A DNA stretch of 64,000 nucleotides from Candidatus Eremiobacteraceae bacterium (GCA_035710745.1 DASTCX010000016.1:62001-126000); one strand, 5' to 3'; counted from the first letter of the stretch, positions 44,146-53,000 are shown. Notes: generated from the sequence alone by a model not told the origin. Made by a program: numbers and translations.

Positions 44146-44285
44146 GGGTCGGTTCCTCACTCGTGCGGTCCGACACGGTGCGCATCAAACGTCGTGCGAC
44201 CGAAGCCGGGGCCGACCCATTCTGGTCCAACCCATATGCGCCCTCTCCGAAAGGCGCCCGAGTCGGCGCTCCCAAAGGGCCCTGC

Positions 44286-45638
44286 ATGGACCCGTCTGGT
44301 CAAAGACCGGTCGCAAACGATGACGCGATAGCGACGAAGCGAGGCGGATTCCACTGGCCGACGTTCGCCGCCGACGCACTGCTCGTCTGGGGCGGCGGCT
44401 TGCTGGCCAACATCCTCAACTACGTCTACCATTTCGTCTTGTCGCGCGCGCTCGGGCCGGACGCGTACGGTTCGCTCGCGACGCTGCTCGCGATCACGAT
44501 GATCGTCGGCGTGCTCGGGTCGTCGGTCGGCACCCTGGCGATGCAAGAGACCGCGCGGTTGTGGGTCACGCACCGCGACGGCGCGATCGCGGCGTTCGGT
44601 CGAACCGTGCTCCGTTCGGCCGTGCTCATCGGGGGCGTCGTCGGCATCATCATGGCACTCGTCGCGATACCGCTGTCCGCCTATCTCCATGTGACCGACC
44701 GCCTCGCGTGGGCGTTCCTCATTGTCTCGCTCGTCGCCGGCATCGTCGCGGGCGCGGCGCGGGGATCGATCCAGGGGGCTCACCGTTTCGTCGGATATTC
44801 GTCCTCGCTCGTCGCCGAATGCGCGGTCAAGCTGATCTTCGGCGTCGTCTTGGTCCGCGCCGGTTTGTCGGTCGGCGGTGCGATGGGCGGCGTCGCCGGC
44901 GGACTCTTGGCCGGCATCGCGGTCGCGCTCGCGTCGCTCTTCTCGACGCGCAAGCAGTCCGAAGACGACTATCGCTCCGAACCCTACGGCGCGCCGGCGT
45001 TCGCGCTGCTGACGATCAACGCCGCATCGATGGCGCTGCTCTACGTCGATACGGTGTTCGCGAAACACGCGCTTTCGGGGGTCGCGGCCGGCGAGTACAC
45101 GGCGGCAGGTCTTGTCGCGCGGATCATACCCTTCGGGATCGGGCTCGTCGTGCCGCTCGTCATGCCGAAAGCCGCGGCGGCGCGTCACGTCGATCGCGCC
45201 GCTCTCGGACGTTTGCTCGCGGTCGCGTTCGGTATCGGCGTGGGCGGTATACTCGTCGTGCTCGCGATCGTCGAGATATGGCCGACGTCGATCGTCCACG
45301 TCACGTTCGGCGCGGCATACTCGCAAGCCGCACTCATACTGCGGCTGTATGCGATCGACGGCGCGCTGCTCGCGCTGGGGATGCTCGGATCGTCGTACCT
45401 CGTCGCCGTCGGAGATTATCGCATCGGCAAATGGATGGTGGGTTCTCTAGCGCTGCAAGCCGCCGCCATGGCGTTATATGGCACGACGCCGGAGTCGCTC
45501 ATCGCGATCGCCGCAGGCGGCAACGCGCTCATCGTTCCCGTCGTTGCCGTATTGGTCGCAAGCAGCCTTCGCGGCACGCCGCAGGCGCCTGCACCCCGGC
45601 GCGCCGAAACCAAGCATTCCCGACCGGAGCGCGTATGA
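44286..45638 (+). CDS. Polysaccharide flippase (Wzx/MOP superfamily)
   Basis: A 450-residue membrane protein with about 12 spans. The family signature at the first spans is ANILNYVYHFVLSRALGPDA followed by YGSLATLLAITMIVG. Later segments such as ALLYVDTVFAKHALSG and AGEYTAAGLVARIIPFG match the Wzx-type oligosaccharide-lipid flippases. It would move undecaprenyl-linked glycans across the inner membrane, which suits the surface-polysaccharide genes elsewhere in the window. ATG at 44286 starts the protein 14 codons before a basic segment and the first span. Its stop overlaps the aminotransferase gene (ATGA). Confidence 0.78.
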   Translation: MDPSGQRPVANDDAIATKRGGFHWPTFAADALLVWGGGLLANILNYVYHFVLSRALGPDAYGSLATLLAITMIVGVLGSSVGTLAMQETARLWVTHRDGAIAAFGRTVLRSAVLIGGVVGIIMALVAIPLSAYLHVTDRLAWAFLIVSLVAGIVAGAARGSIQGAHRFVGYSSSLVAECAVKLIFGVVLVRAGLSVGGAMGGVAGGLLAGIAVALASLFSTRKQSEDDYRSEPYGAPAFALLTINAASMALLYVDTVFAKHALSGVAAGEYTAAGLVARIIPFGIGLVVPLVMPKAAAARHVDRAALGRLLAVAFGIGVGGILVVLAIVEIWPTSIVHVTFGAAYSQAALILRLYAIDGALLALGMLGSSYLVAVGDYRIGKWMVGSLALQAAAMALYGTTPESLIAIAAGGNALIVPVVAVLVASSLRGTPQAPAPRRAETKHSRPERV

Positions 45639-46999
45639 GCGACGTCTTCTATAGGAAGCTGCACAAGCAGCTCCCGGTGATCGTCAAAGGTGAAGGCGTT
45701 TGGCTGACGGACGCCGCCGGCAAGCGTTATCTCGACGCAAGCGGCGGCGCGATGGTGTGCAACGTCGGACACGGCGTCGCCGACATCGCAGACGCGATCG
45801 CGGCGCAAGCCCGCAAGATTGCCTACGTAAACGGAACCCAATTCACGAACGAGCCGGTCGAAGAGCTCGCGACGATGCTCGCTGCGCGAGCGCCATGGGC
45901 GGCGTTTAAATCGTATTTCCTCTCGAGCGGGTCCGAGGCCGTCGAAGCAGCGCTCAAGCTCGCGCGCCAATACCATGTCGAGCGCGGCGATCTCGCGCGC
46001 AAGACGATCATCGCACGCACGCCCGGTTATCATGGCAACACGCTGCTCGCGCTCTCGGCGTCGGCGCGCGAACATTATCGCCGCGTGTACGCGCCGTGGC
46101 TTCTCGACGTCGTCATGATCGACGCGCCGTATCCATACCGCGCAGGTCCACTCGGCGAAGCATCGCCGGCGATGACCGGCGACGCGCTCGAGACCGCGAT
46201 CCTCTCAGCCGGACCCGGCAACGTCGCGGCGTTCATCGCCGAGCCGATCGGCGGCTCGTCGACCGGCGCGTCGGTGCCGCCGGCGGGCTACTACGCGCGC
46301 GTCCGCGAGATCTGCGACCGCTTCGGCGTGCTCTTCATCGCCGATGAAGTGCTCACCGGCGCCGGACGCACCGGCAAGTTCTTCGCGCTCGAACACTTCC
46401 GGACGCGCGACGGCAAGCCGGTCGTGCCGGACATCATCACGCTCGGCAAAGGACTGAACGGCGGATACGCAGCGCTGTCGGCGGTCATGGCGACATCCGC
46501 GGTCGTCGAGACGATCGCGAAAAGCGGCGGCGATTTCCAGCATGCGCAGACGTATTCGCACCACCCCGTCGCCGCCGCCGCCGGCGTCGCGACGCTCGGA
46601 TATATCGAGCGGAACGACCTGGTCGAGCGCGCGGCGACGATGGGCACCCGCTTGCTGCAGCGGCTTCGCGATGCCACGTCGTCGAGCGATGGGGCCGAGC
46701 TCGTCGGGGACGTCCGCGGCGTCGGGATGCTCGCGGCGGTCGAGCTCGTCGCCGATACGCAGACGAAGCGACCATTTCCACGCGACATGAAGGTGGCTGA
46801 GACGCTCGTGGCAAGCGCCCTCGAACGCGGGCTCGTGCTTTGGCCGAACGTCGGGCACGCCGACGGCCACGACGGAGACCTCATCATGATCGCCCCCGCG
46901 TTCACGCTGACGGCGAGCGAGCTCGACGAGCTTTGCGCCAGGTTGAGCGACGCGCTTGCGGCATGCGCGTCCAAACTGCGCAAAAACGTAACTATGTAG
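45635..46999 (+). CDS. Class III PLP aminotransferase
   Basis: A 454-residue omega-aminotransferase-type enzyme. It shows VWLTDAAGKRYLDASGGAMV, FFLSSGSEAVEAAL-type LSSGSEAVEAALKLARQYHV, the aromatic clamp in TPGYHGNTLLALSAS, AAFIAEPIGGSSTGASVPPA, the PLP-Asp in LFIADEVLTGAGRTGKFFA and the PLP-Lys in IITLGKGLNGGYAALSAV. Substrate not determinable; relatives use taurine, beta-alanine, GABA or DAPA. ATGA overlap with the flippase is probably organisational only. Its TAG stop is the first triplet of the flank of a palindromic element. Confidence 0.87.
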   Translation: MSDVFYRKLHKQLPVIVKGEGVWLTDAAGKRYLDASGGAMVCNVGHGVADIADAIAAQARKIAYVNGTQFTNEPVEELATMLAARAPWAAFKSYFLSSGSEAVEAALKLARQYHVERGDLARKTIIARTPGYHGNTLLALSASAREHYRRVYAPWLLDVVMIDAPYPYRAGPLGEASPAMTGDALETAILSAGPGNVAAFIAEPIGGSSTGASVPPAGYYARVREICDRFGVLFIADEVLTGAGRTGKFFALEHFRTRDGKPVVPDIITLGKGLNGGYAALSAVMATSAVVETIAKSGGDFQHAQTYSHHPVAAAAGVATLGYIERNDLVERAATMGTRLLQRLRDATSSSDGAELVGDVRGVGMLAAVELVADTQTKRPFPRDMKVAETLVASALERGLVLWPNVGHADGHDGDLIMIAPAFTLTASELDELCARLSDALAACASKLRKNVTM

Positions 47000-47020
47000 C
47001 GGTCGAGCTTTAGCTCGACC
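46999..47020 (-). repeat. Palindromic element overlapping a stop codon
   Basis: GCGGTCGAGCT (46999-47009), loop TT, AGCTCGACC (47012-47020), GC/GC subtype. The TAG stop of the upstream aminotransferase (46997-46999) is formed by the GTAGCGG flank, and the aldehyde dehydrogenase ribosome-binding region follows directly. Confidence 0.9.
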
Positions 47021-47032
47021 GGAGAGGACGAT

Positions 47033-48619
47033 ATGGCGACCCAGACTCCTGAGAAAAAATTCAAGATCACATATTCCGCGATCGGCGGCGATCTCGATCA
47101 GATCCATCGGGATTTCGACGAGGCGCTCGATTCGGTTCGCGGCCGCTTCGGCTCGCAGAAGCACCCGTTCATCGATGGTGCGACCCAAAAAGGCGGCGGA
47201 TCGGTCGTCGAGGTCCGCTCGCCGATCGATCGCGACGTCCTCATCGGCACGTTCGCGAGCGCCGACGCCGGGCAGGTCGACAAGGCAGTGCAAAGCGCCA
47301 AGGCCGGGCAGAAGCGCTGGGCGGCGTTGCCCTGGCACGAGCGCGTCGCTACGATGCGGCGCGCCGCCGAGGCGATTCGCGAACGGCGGTACGAGATCGC
47401 GGCGCTCATGAGCATCGAAGTCGGCAAGAACCGGATGGAGTCGCTCGGCGACGCGGAAGAGTCGGCCGATCTCATCGACTACTACGCGCAAAACGTCGAA
47501 GACAACCACGGTTTCATGCAGCCGCTCGGAAAGCTCGCCGACAACGAGAACACGATGGAAGTGCTCCGGCCGTTCGGCGTGTTCGCGGTCATCTCGCCGT
47601 TCAATTTCCCGCTCGCGCTCGCGACCGGCATGTCGAGCGCGGCGCTCGTCGCCGGCAACGCCGTCGTTCTCAAACCATCAGTGCTGTCGACGTTCACCGC
47701 GTCGTTCCTCGCAGACGCGTACGCGAAAGCGGGCGTTCCGGCCGGCGCCTTCAATCTCGTGCCCGGATCCGGCGGCAGCGTCGGGGAGACGCTCATCAAG
47801 CATGCGGGCATCGACGGCATCGCCTTCACCGGCTCGCACAGCGTCGGCATGCGGCTGCTGCGCGAGTTCGGTGCGGGCGGCGCGTTCGCCAAGCCGTGCC
47901 TCGGCGAACTCGGCGGCAAGAACGCGACCATCGTGACGGCCTCCGCCGACGTCGAAGCGGCCGCGGAAGGCGTCATGCGATCGGCGTTCGGATACGGCGG
48001 GCAGAAGTGCAGCGCGTGCTCTCGCGTCTACGTCGAGCGCGGCGTCGCCGACAAGTTCGTCGACCTGCTGCTCGAGAAGACCGCCAAGCTCACGATCGGC
48101 GACCCGACGAAACGCGACGTCTACCTCGGCCCGGTGATATCGGCCGATGCCGCGACGCAGTTCCAACACGCGGCCGCGAAAGCGCGTAAGGACGGGAGCG
48201 TGCTCGCCGGCGGCGAGCGGCTCGGCGGCGATCCGTTCGACCGCGGCAATTTCGTCGAGCCGACGATCGCCGAGCTGCCGCTCGATCACGAGATCTTCCG
48301 AAACGAATTGTTCTTGCCGTTCTTGGTGCTCGCGCGCGTCGACTCGTTCGACCAGGCGTTGGCGGAGAGCAACCGCGTGCCGCTCGGCCTCACCGGCGGA
48401 CTGTTCTCGAAAGACGACGCGCAGATCGATCGCTTCTTCGACGAGATGCAGGCGGGCGTTCTCTACGTGAATCGACGCACCGGCGCGACGACCGGCGCCT
48501 GGCCGGGCGTTCAATCGTTCTGCGGCTGGAAAGGCTCGGGCATCACGGGCAAAGGCGGCTGCGGTCCGTTCTACGTGCAGCAATACATGCGCGAACAATC
48601 TCGAACCAGGATGACGTAG
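47033..48619 (+). CDS. Aldehyde dehydrogenase, 1-pyrroline-5-carboxylate dehydrogenase-like
   Basis: A 528-residue NAD(P)-dependent aldehyde dehydrogenase. It has FAVISPFNFPLALATGMSSA for cofactor binding, the catalytic Glu in CLGELGGKNATIVTASADVE and the nucleophile Cys in GYGGQKCSACSRVYVE. VYLGPVISADA, ELPLDHEIFRNELFLPFLVL and a Gly-rich end FCGWKGSGITGKGG follow. Length and the N-terminal ~50-residue extension fit RocA/PruA P5C (glutamate semialdehyde) dehydrogenases better than short ALDHs, but substrate is inferred. It sits between aminotransferase genes, consistent with amino acid breakdown. Confidence 0.8.
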   Translation: MATQTPEKKFKITYSAIGGDLDQIHRDFDEALDSVRGRFGSQKHPFIDGATQKGGGSVVEVRSPIDRDVLIGTFASADAGQVDKAVQSAKAGQKRWAALPWHERVATMRRAAEAIRERRYEIAALMSIEVGKNRMESLGDAEESADLIDYYAQNVEDNHGFMQPLGKLADNENTMEVLRPFGVFAVISPFNFPLALATGMSSAALVAGNAVVLKPSVLSTFTASFLADAYAKAGVPAGAFNLVPGSGGSVGETLIKHAGIDGIAFTGSHSVGMRLLREFGAGGAFAKPCLGELGGKNATIVTASADVEAAAEGVMRSAFGYGGQKCSACSRVYVERGVADKFVDLLLEKTAKLTIGDPTKRDVYLGPVISADAATQFQHAAAKARKDGSVLAGGERLGGDPFDRGNFVEPTIAELPLDHEIFRNELFLPFLVLARVDSFDQALAESNRVPLGLTGGLFSKDDAQIDRFFDEMQAGVLYVNRRTGATTGAWPGVQSFCGWKGSGITGKGGCGPFYVQQYMREQSRTRMT

Positions 48620-48621
48620 AC

Positions 48622-48675
48622 GCGGAGCAACGCTCCGCGAAACGATTCAGGGAGCGGTCGAGATTCATCTCGACC
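48622..48675 (-). repeat. GCGGAGC hairpin followed by a palindromic element
   Basis: A GCGGAGC-AAC-GCTCCGC hairpin (48622-48638) lies just after the dehydrogenase stop. It is followed by a GA/TC element: GCGGTCGAGAT (48654-48664), loop TC, ATCTCGACC (48667-48675). The remaining ~170 bp to the next gene hold no gene that I can see. Confidence 0.85.
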
Positions 48676-48847
48676 GGAAAATCGCCGAAAAAACCGTCAA
48701 CGCGACGCGCGCGCCGATAGGCGCGCGCACGCTTCGTTCGGAGCGTGCCAAAGGGTAGCCGCAAACGCAGCCGGAAACAGACAAGACGACCTTTTTGCCC
48801 ACTCGCTTGGAAGAAAGCGCCGCCACAGCGCGTCGCCGCATGAGAAC

Positions 48848-50149
48848 ATGAAGAACTATCCGCACATCGTCGTCACGCCGCCCGGACCGAAGGCGCGCAC
48901 GATCATCGAACAAGACACGCGCTACGCGTCGACGTCGTACATCAAAGAGTATCCGCTGGTCGCCGCTCGCGGCGAGGGCGCGATGGTCGAAGATGTCGAC
49001 GGCAATCGGTACCTCGACTGCATGGCAGGCATCGCCGTGTCGTCGACGGGCTACGCGCATCCGTCAGTCGTCGCCGCTGCGAAAGCGCAGCTCGACAAGT
49101 TCTCGCACATGTGCGCGACGGACTTCTACTATCCCGTGTTCGCGCAGCTGTGCGAGCGGCTGTCGAAGCTGGCGCCCGGCCCCGAGCCGAAGCGCGTCTT
49201 CTTGACGAACTCCGGCACCGAAGCGGTCGAGGGCGCGATCAAGCTCGCGCGCAGCCACACGAAGCGGCAGAATATCATCGCGTTCGAAGGGGCTTTCCAC
49301 GGGCGAAGCATGGGCGCGATCTCGCTCGGCTCGAGCAAGGTGAAGTACCGCCGCCACTTCGGTCCGCTGCTCCCCGGCGTCTATCATCTGCCGTACGGCA
49401 ATCCGTATCGCGACGTCGACTACGTCACGCCGGCGAAGAACTTGTTCCGCGAGCGCGTCGGCGAGGACGAGATCGCAGCCGTCATCGTCGAGCCGATACT
49501 CGGCGAAGGCGGATACGTCGTCCCGCCGCGCGCCTTCTTGCAATATTGGCGCGACTTCTGCGACGAACACGGCGCCGTGCTCGTCTACGATGAAGTGCAA
49601 TCCGGCGTCGGCCGTACGGGCAACATGTTCGCCGCGCAAACGCTCGGCGTTCTCCCGGACGTCTATTTGCTCGCGAAGGGGCTCGGGTCGGGCTTGCCGA
49701 TCGGCGCGATCATCGCCAAAGAATCGGTCATGTCGTGGGGGCACGGCAGCCACGGCAGCACGTTCGGGGGCAATCCCGTGGCGTGCGCCGCGGCGCTCGC
49801 GACGCTCGACCTCGTCGAGAACGGACTCATGCAGAACGCCGCGCGCGTCGGTGCGGTCTTGCTCGACGGGCTGCGCGGGCTCGCCCGCAAGCATGACATC
49901 ATCGGCGATGTCCGCGGCGTCGGGCTCATGATCGGCGTCGAGTTCGTCTCCGACCGCGCGACGAAAGAACACCTGCACGGCATCGTGCCGCAGATCGAGC
50001 TCGCGGCGTTCCGCAAAGGGCTGCTGCTCCTCGGCTGCGGTCAGAGCACGATCCGCATCGCGCCGCCGCTCGTCGTCGACGAAGAAGATGCGGCGATCGC
50101 GTTGCGCATCCTCGACGAGGTCCTCGCGGAGCTCCGAGTGCCCGCTTGA
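48848..50149 (+). CDS. Class III aminotransferase (GABA/acetylornithine type)
   Basis: A 433-residue PLP enzyme related to GabT and ArgD. Features are YLDCMAGIAVSSTGYAHPSV, VFLTNSGTEAVEGAIKLARS, FEGAFHGRSMGAISLGSSKV, IVEPILGEGGYVVPPRAFLQ, LVYDEVQSGVGRTGNMFAAQ with the PLP-Asp, the PLP-Lys in YLLAKGLGSGLPIGAIIAK, and HGSTFGGNPVACAAAL. With the neighbouring CoA-transferase subunits and aldehyde dehydrogenase, a role in omega-amino acid catabolism is likely. The exact substrate is open. Its stop overlaps the next start as TTGA. Confidence 0.87.
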   Translation: MKNYPHIVVTPPGPKARTIIEQDTRYASTSYIKEYPLVAARGEGAMVEDVDGNRYLDCMAGIAVSSTGYAHPSVVAAAKAQLDKFSHMCATDFYYPVFAQLCERLSKLAPGPEPKRVFLTNSGTEAVEGAIKLARSHTKRQNIIAFEGAFHGRSMGAISLGSSKVKYRRHFGPLLPGVYHLPYGNPYRDVDYVTPAKNLFRERVGEDEIAAVIVEPILGEGGYVVPPRAFLQYWRDFCDEHGAVLVYDEVQSGVGRTGNMFAAQTLGVLPDVYLLAKGLGSGLPIGAIIAKESVMSWGHGSHGSTFGGNPVACAAALATLDLVENGLMQNAARVGAVLLDGLRGLARKHDIIGDVRGVGLMIGVEFVSDRATKEHLHGIVPQIELAAFRKGLLLLGCGQSTIRIAPPLVVDEEDAAIALRILDEVLAELRVPA

Positions 50150-51078
50150 AGTCCGCCGGCTCGAAGGTCGCCACCTCGAAGGTCGTCACGATGAAGGACG
50201 CCGTCGCGCGCCTCGTGTGCGACGGCGACGTCGTCGTCATCGAGGGCTTCACGCACCTCATCTGCTTCGCGGCGGCGCACGAGATCATCCGTCAGCGCCG
50301 CAAAGACCTGACGCTCTGCCGCCTGACGCCCGACCTCGTCTACGACCAGCTCATCGCCGCCGGCTGCGCGCGCAAACTCGTCTTCTCGTGGGCGGGAAAT
50401 CCGGGCGTCGGCTCGCTGCACGCCTTGCGTCGCGCGATCGAAAAGGGCGTGCCGGTGCCGCTCGAGATCGAGGAGTACTCGCACTTCGGCATGGTCGCGC
50501 GCTTCAGCGCCGGCGCTGCGAAGTTGCCGTTCTGGCCGCTGTCCGATTACCGCGGCAGCGATCTGCCCGCCGCCAATCCGCTCATCAGGACCGTACGGTG
50601 CCCGTACACCGATGTCGAACTCGCGACGGTGCCCGCGCTCAATCCCGACGTGACGATCATCCATGCCCAACGGGCCGACGCCGACGGCAACGCGCAGATC
50701 TGGGGGCTGTACGGCGTGCAAAAGGAAGCAGCGTTCGCCGCGAAACGCGTCATCATGGTCGTCGAAGAGATCGTCGAGCCGTCGGTCGTACGTGCCGATC
50801 CGAACAGGACGCTCATCCCGGGCTTCATCGTCGACGCGGTCGTCTGCGAACCGTGGGGCGCGCACCCGTCGTACGCGCAGGGCTACTACGATCGCGACAA
50901 CGATTTCTACGTCGCCTGGGATGAAGTGTCGCGCGACGAAGCGCGGCTCGGTTCCTGGCTTGACGAGTTCGTCCATGGGGCCGCAGATCGCGCCGCCTAC
51001 ATGGACAAGATGCCTGGGTTGCGCGAGCGGCTCGAGGCGAAGCCGCGCTTCTGCGAAGGAGTCAACTACGGCTTCTGA
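50146..51078 (+). CDS. CoA-transferase subunit A (GctA/IpdA-like)
   Basis: A 310-residue alpha subunit of a family I CoA-transferase. It shows MKDAVARLVCDGDVVVIEGF, LTLCRLTPDLVYDQLIAAGC, SWAGNPGVGSLHALRRAI, EEYSHFGMVARFSAGAAKLP, NPDVTIIHAQRADADGNAQI and EPWGAHPSYAQGYYDRD. The overall pattern is closest to glutaconate CoA-transferase A and the related ring-cleavage hydrolase subunit IpdA; which activity applies cannot be told here. TTG start in a TTGA overlap with the aminotransferase. Subunit B follows. Confidence 0.82.
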   Translation: MKSAGSKVATSKVVTMKDAVARLVCDGDVVVIEGFTHLICFAAAHEIIRQRRKDLTLCRLTPDLVYDQLIAAGCARKLVFSWAGNPGVGSLHALRRAIEKGVPVPLEIEEYSHFGMVARFSAGAAKLPFWPLSDYRGSDLPAANPLIRTVRCPYTDVELATVPALNPDVTIIHAQRADADGNAQIWGLYGVQKEAAFAAKRVIMVVEEIVEPSVVRADPNRTLIPGFIVDAVVCEPWGAHPSYAQGYYDRDNDFYVAWDEVSRDEARLGSWLDEFVHGAADRAAYMDKMPGLRERLEAKPRFCEGVNYGF

Positions 51079-51106
51079 AGCGCCCGAGTACACGAACTCC
51101 GAACTC

Positions 51107-51841
51107 ATGGCTGTGCGAGCAAGCAAGGAGCTCCACGACGGCGACGTCGTGTTCGTCGGCATAGGGCTGCCGAATCTCGCGTGCAATCTCGCGCGCGCGA
51201 CGCATGCGCCCGATCTCGTGCTCATCTACGAGTCCGGTGCGATCGGCGCGGTACCGGACAGACTGCCCGTCTCGATCGGCGACCCGGCGCTCGTCACCGA
51301 TTCGCTCGGCGTCGCGTCGATGGCCGACATCTTCCAATTCTACTTGCAGGGCGGCCGCATCCAGGTCGGATTCTTGGGCGGCGCGCAAGTCGACCGGTAC
51401 GGCAACATCAATTCGACGGTCATCGGGCCGTACGCTAAGCCGAAAGTGCGGTTGCCGGGCAGCGGCGGGGCGTGCGAGATCGCGATCCACGCGGAGCGCG
51501 TCATCGTCGTCGCTCCGCTATCCGCGCGTTCGTTCCCAGCGGCCGTCGACTTCGTGACGTCGCCCGGCCACGCCGGGAAGTACGGAACGCGCAAACAGCT
51601 CGGACTTCCAGGCGGCGGCCCGCAGCGCATCGTCACCGACGTCGGCGTTCTCGAGCCGTCGACCGATGACGGCGAGCTCGAGCTCGTCGGCATCTATCCG
51701 AACGCGAAGATCGACGAGGTCAAGGCAAAGGTCGGCTGGCCGTTGCGCGTCCGTGCCGACCTCGAGAAATATCCGCCGCCGACCGCCGACGAATTGCGTC
51801 TCCTGCGCGAAGTCCTCGACCCCACGCATCTCTACATCTAA
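51107..51841 (+). CDS. CoA-transferase subunit B (GctB/IpdB-like), start uncertain
   Basis: A beta subunit of at least 244 residues. Clear segments are GDVVFVGIGLPNLACNLARA, the catalytic-Glu position in LIYESGAIGAVPDRLPVSIG, FYLQGGRIQVGFLGGAQVDR, VRLPGSGGACEIAIHAERVI and FVTSPGHAGKYGTRKQLGL. The retained ESG suggests CoA-transferase activity. Similarity to the family begins about ten residues before the ATG at 51107 (YTNSEL), where no ATG, GTG or TTG exists. An ACG placed after GAAGGAG near 51060 could be the real start. It ends shortly before a cluster of three palindromic elements. Confidence 0.8.
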   Translation: MAVRASKELHDGDVVFVGIGLPNLACNLARATHAPDLVLIYESGAIGAVPDRLPVSIGDPALVTDSLGVASMADIFQFYLQGGRIQVGFLGGAQVDRYGNINSTVIGPYAKPKVRLPGSGGACEIAIHAERVIVVAPLSARSFPAAVDFVTSPGHAGKYGTRKQLGLPGGGPQRIVTDVGVLEPSTDDGELELVGIYPNAKIDEVKAKVGWPLRVRADLEKYPPPTADELRLLREVLDPTHLYI

Positions 51842-51858
51842 GGCGGACGATCTTTGGA

Positions 51859-51986
51859 GCGGTCGACCTTCATCGTCGACCGCAGATGACCTCGCAATTC
51901 GAAAATCGCGCCGGTCGAGCTAAAGCTCGACCGCTACACGTTCTGCGCGTACATAGCCGCGGCGGTCGACCGTAAAGGTCGACCGC
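51859..51986. repeat. Cluster of three palindromic elements
   Basis: Element 1 (CC/GG, minus): arms 51859-51868 and 51874-51883. Element 2 (GC/GC, plus): arms 51913-51921 and 51924-51932. Element 3 (CC/GG, plus): arms 51962-51971 and 51977-51986, followed by TCCATTTTTC, which makes it terminator-like on the plus strand. They lie in the 178-bp gap between the convergent CoA-transferase and bactofilin-like genes. Confidence 0.92.
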
Positions 51987-52019
51987 TCCATTTTTCTCTC
52001 GCGTGATCGCGGCTGTGAG

Positions 52020-53000
52020 TTACTGCGGGACCGCGGGCGGACCCGAAGGCGGCGGCGGCGACGGAGGCGTGAAGACCGGCGTCGGCGGCGGGGCGTAACC
52101 CGCCGGAGAGAACGATGCCACTTGACGCGGATGGAGGAGCGGCAGCATCGCCGCGCCGAGCGCGACGCAGCTGACGCACGCTTCGAGCACGATGCCCATC
52201 CACAGCGGCAGCAGCGCTTCGACGGCGGTGATGATCACGAGGCCGACCGCTGCGGTCGCAAGCGGCGAGGGTTCGACCGCGTTCGCGACGTCGAAGAGCC
52301 GGCGTCCGAGGAGCTGCGCGACGGTGGCGCGGCCGACGAGATACGCGACGACGACCGCGACGACGACGGCGGGCATGAGCACGATGCCGATGACGGTGAT
52401 CGTCAGCGCGATCATGACGACGACGAGGATGAACGGCCAGCTGAACCCGACGACCGTGCCGAGGACCGGACGGCGCACGAGCTCGTCGCGCAGCATGCGG
52501 ACGGTGCCAGGCGCGATCGCGAATGCGAGCAGGCTCAAGATCCCGAGGACCGCGAGGAGCGTGTACCACGCCGTCGGTGGTCCGTTGTCGTTGTTGATGT
52601 TGTCGGTGTTGTCGGGCACCGGCGGAACAGGCGGGACCGGCACCGGGGGTACCGCGTACGCGCCCGGGTGATGACGTCCGCTGCCGGTATTCGCGTTGGC
52701 CGATTGATTGTCGACGGAACCGCCGAACGCGACGGTGCTGCCGTCGACTTCGCCGGAAGGATAGATGGTGAGATCGCCACCCATGACGGCTGCGTCTCCG
52801 TCGACGTGCCCGTACACCTTGGCGTTGCCGCCGAAGACGACGAGATCGCCCGTCACCTCTTGACCTTCGCGGACGACGACGTCGTTGCCGAACGACACGA
52901 GGTCCTTGCCTTGCTTCGCATCGGCCGGGCTCGTCGCCGCCACAAGCAGTGCGAGCGCAGCGGGCGCGAGCATCACGAAGAAGCGAGACGTACGTTTCAT
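52020..53000 (-). CDS. Bactofilin-like domain membrane protein
   Basis: A 326-residue exported/membrane protein. A signal peptide (about 1-28, FFVMLAPAALALLVAATSPA) precedes a ~55-residue beta-solenoid segment (VTGDLVVFGGNAKVYGHVDG, DLTIYPSGEVDGSTVAFGG) of the polymer-forming bactofilin type. A Pro/Asn-rich linker and about four to five membrane spans (residues ~140-285) follow, then a Pro-rich cytosolic or periplasmic tail. It is the last gene of an ECF sigma / anti-sigma operon (ATGA overlap). It may therefore be part of, or sensed by, an envelope-stress response. TGGAG lies 7 nt before the ATG. Confidence 0.68.
   Translation of the reverse strand: MKRTSRFFVMLAPAALALLVAATSPADAKQGKDLVSFGNDVVVREGQEVTGDLVVFGGNAKVYGHVDGDAAVMGGDLTIYPSGEVDGSTVAFGGSVDNQSANANTGSGRHHPGAYAVPPVPVPPVPPVPDNTDNINNDNGPPTAWYTLLAVLGILSLLAFAIAPGTVRMLRDELVRRPVLGTVVGFSWPFILVVVMIALTITVIGIVLMPAVVVAVVVAYLVGRATVAQLLGRRLFDVANAVEPSPLATAAVGLVIITAVEALLPLWMGIVLEACVSCVALGAAMLPLLHPRQVASFSPAGYAPPPTPVFTPPSPPPPSGPPAVPQ

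Noticed and set aside
44157-45326. Long antisense reading frame (389 residues) opposite the flippase
   Set aside because: Same Arg/Asp/Glu-rich shadow pattern; the flippase frame has membrane spans and family motifs.
51859-51986. Three regularly spaced palindromes that could look like a CRISPR array
   Set aside because: The repeats differ in inner sequence and orientation, spacers are unequal, and no cas genes are nearby. They are members of the dispersed palindrome family.
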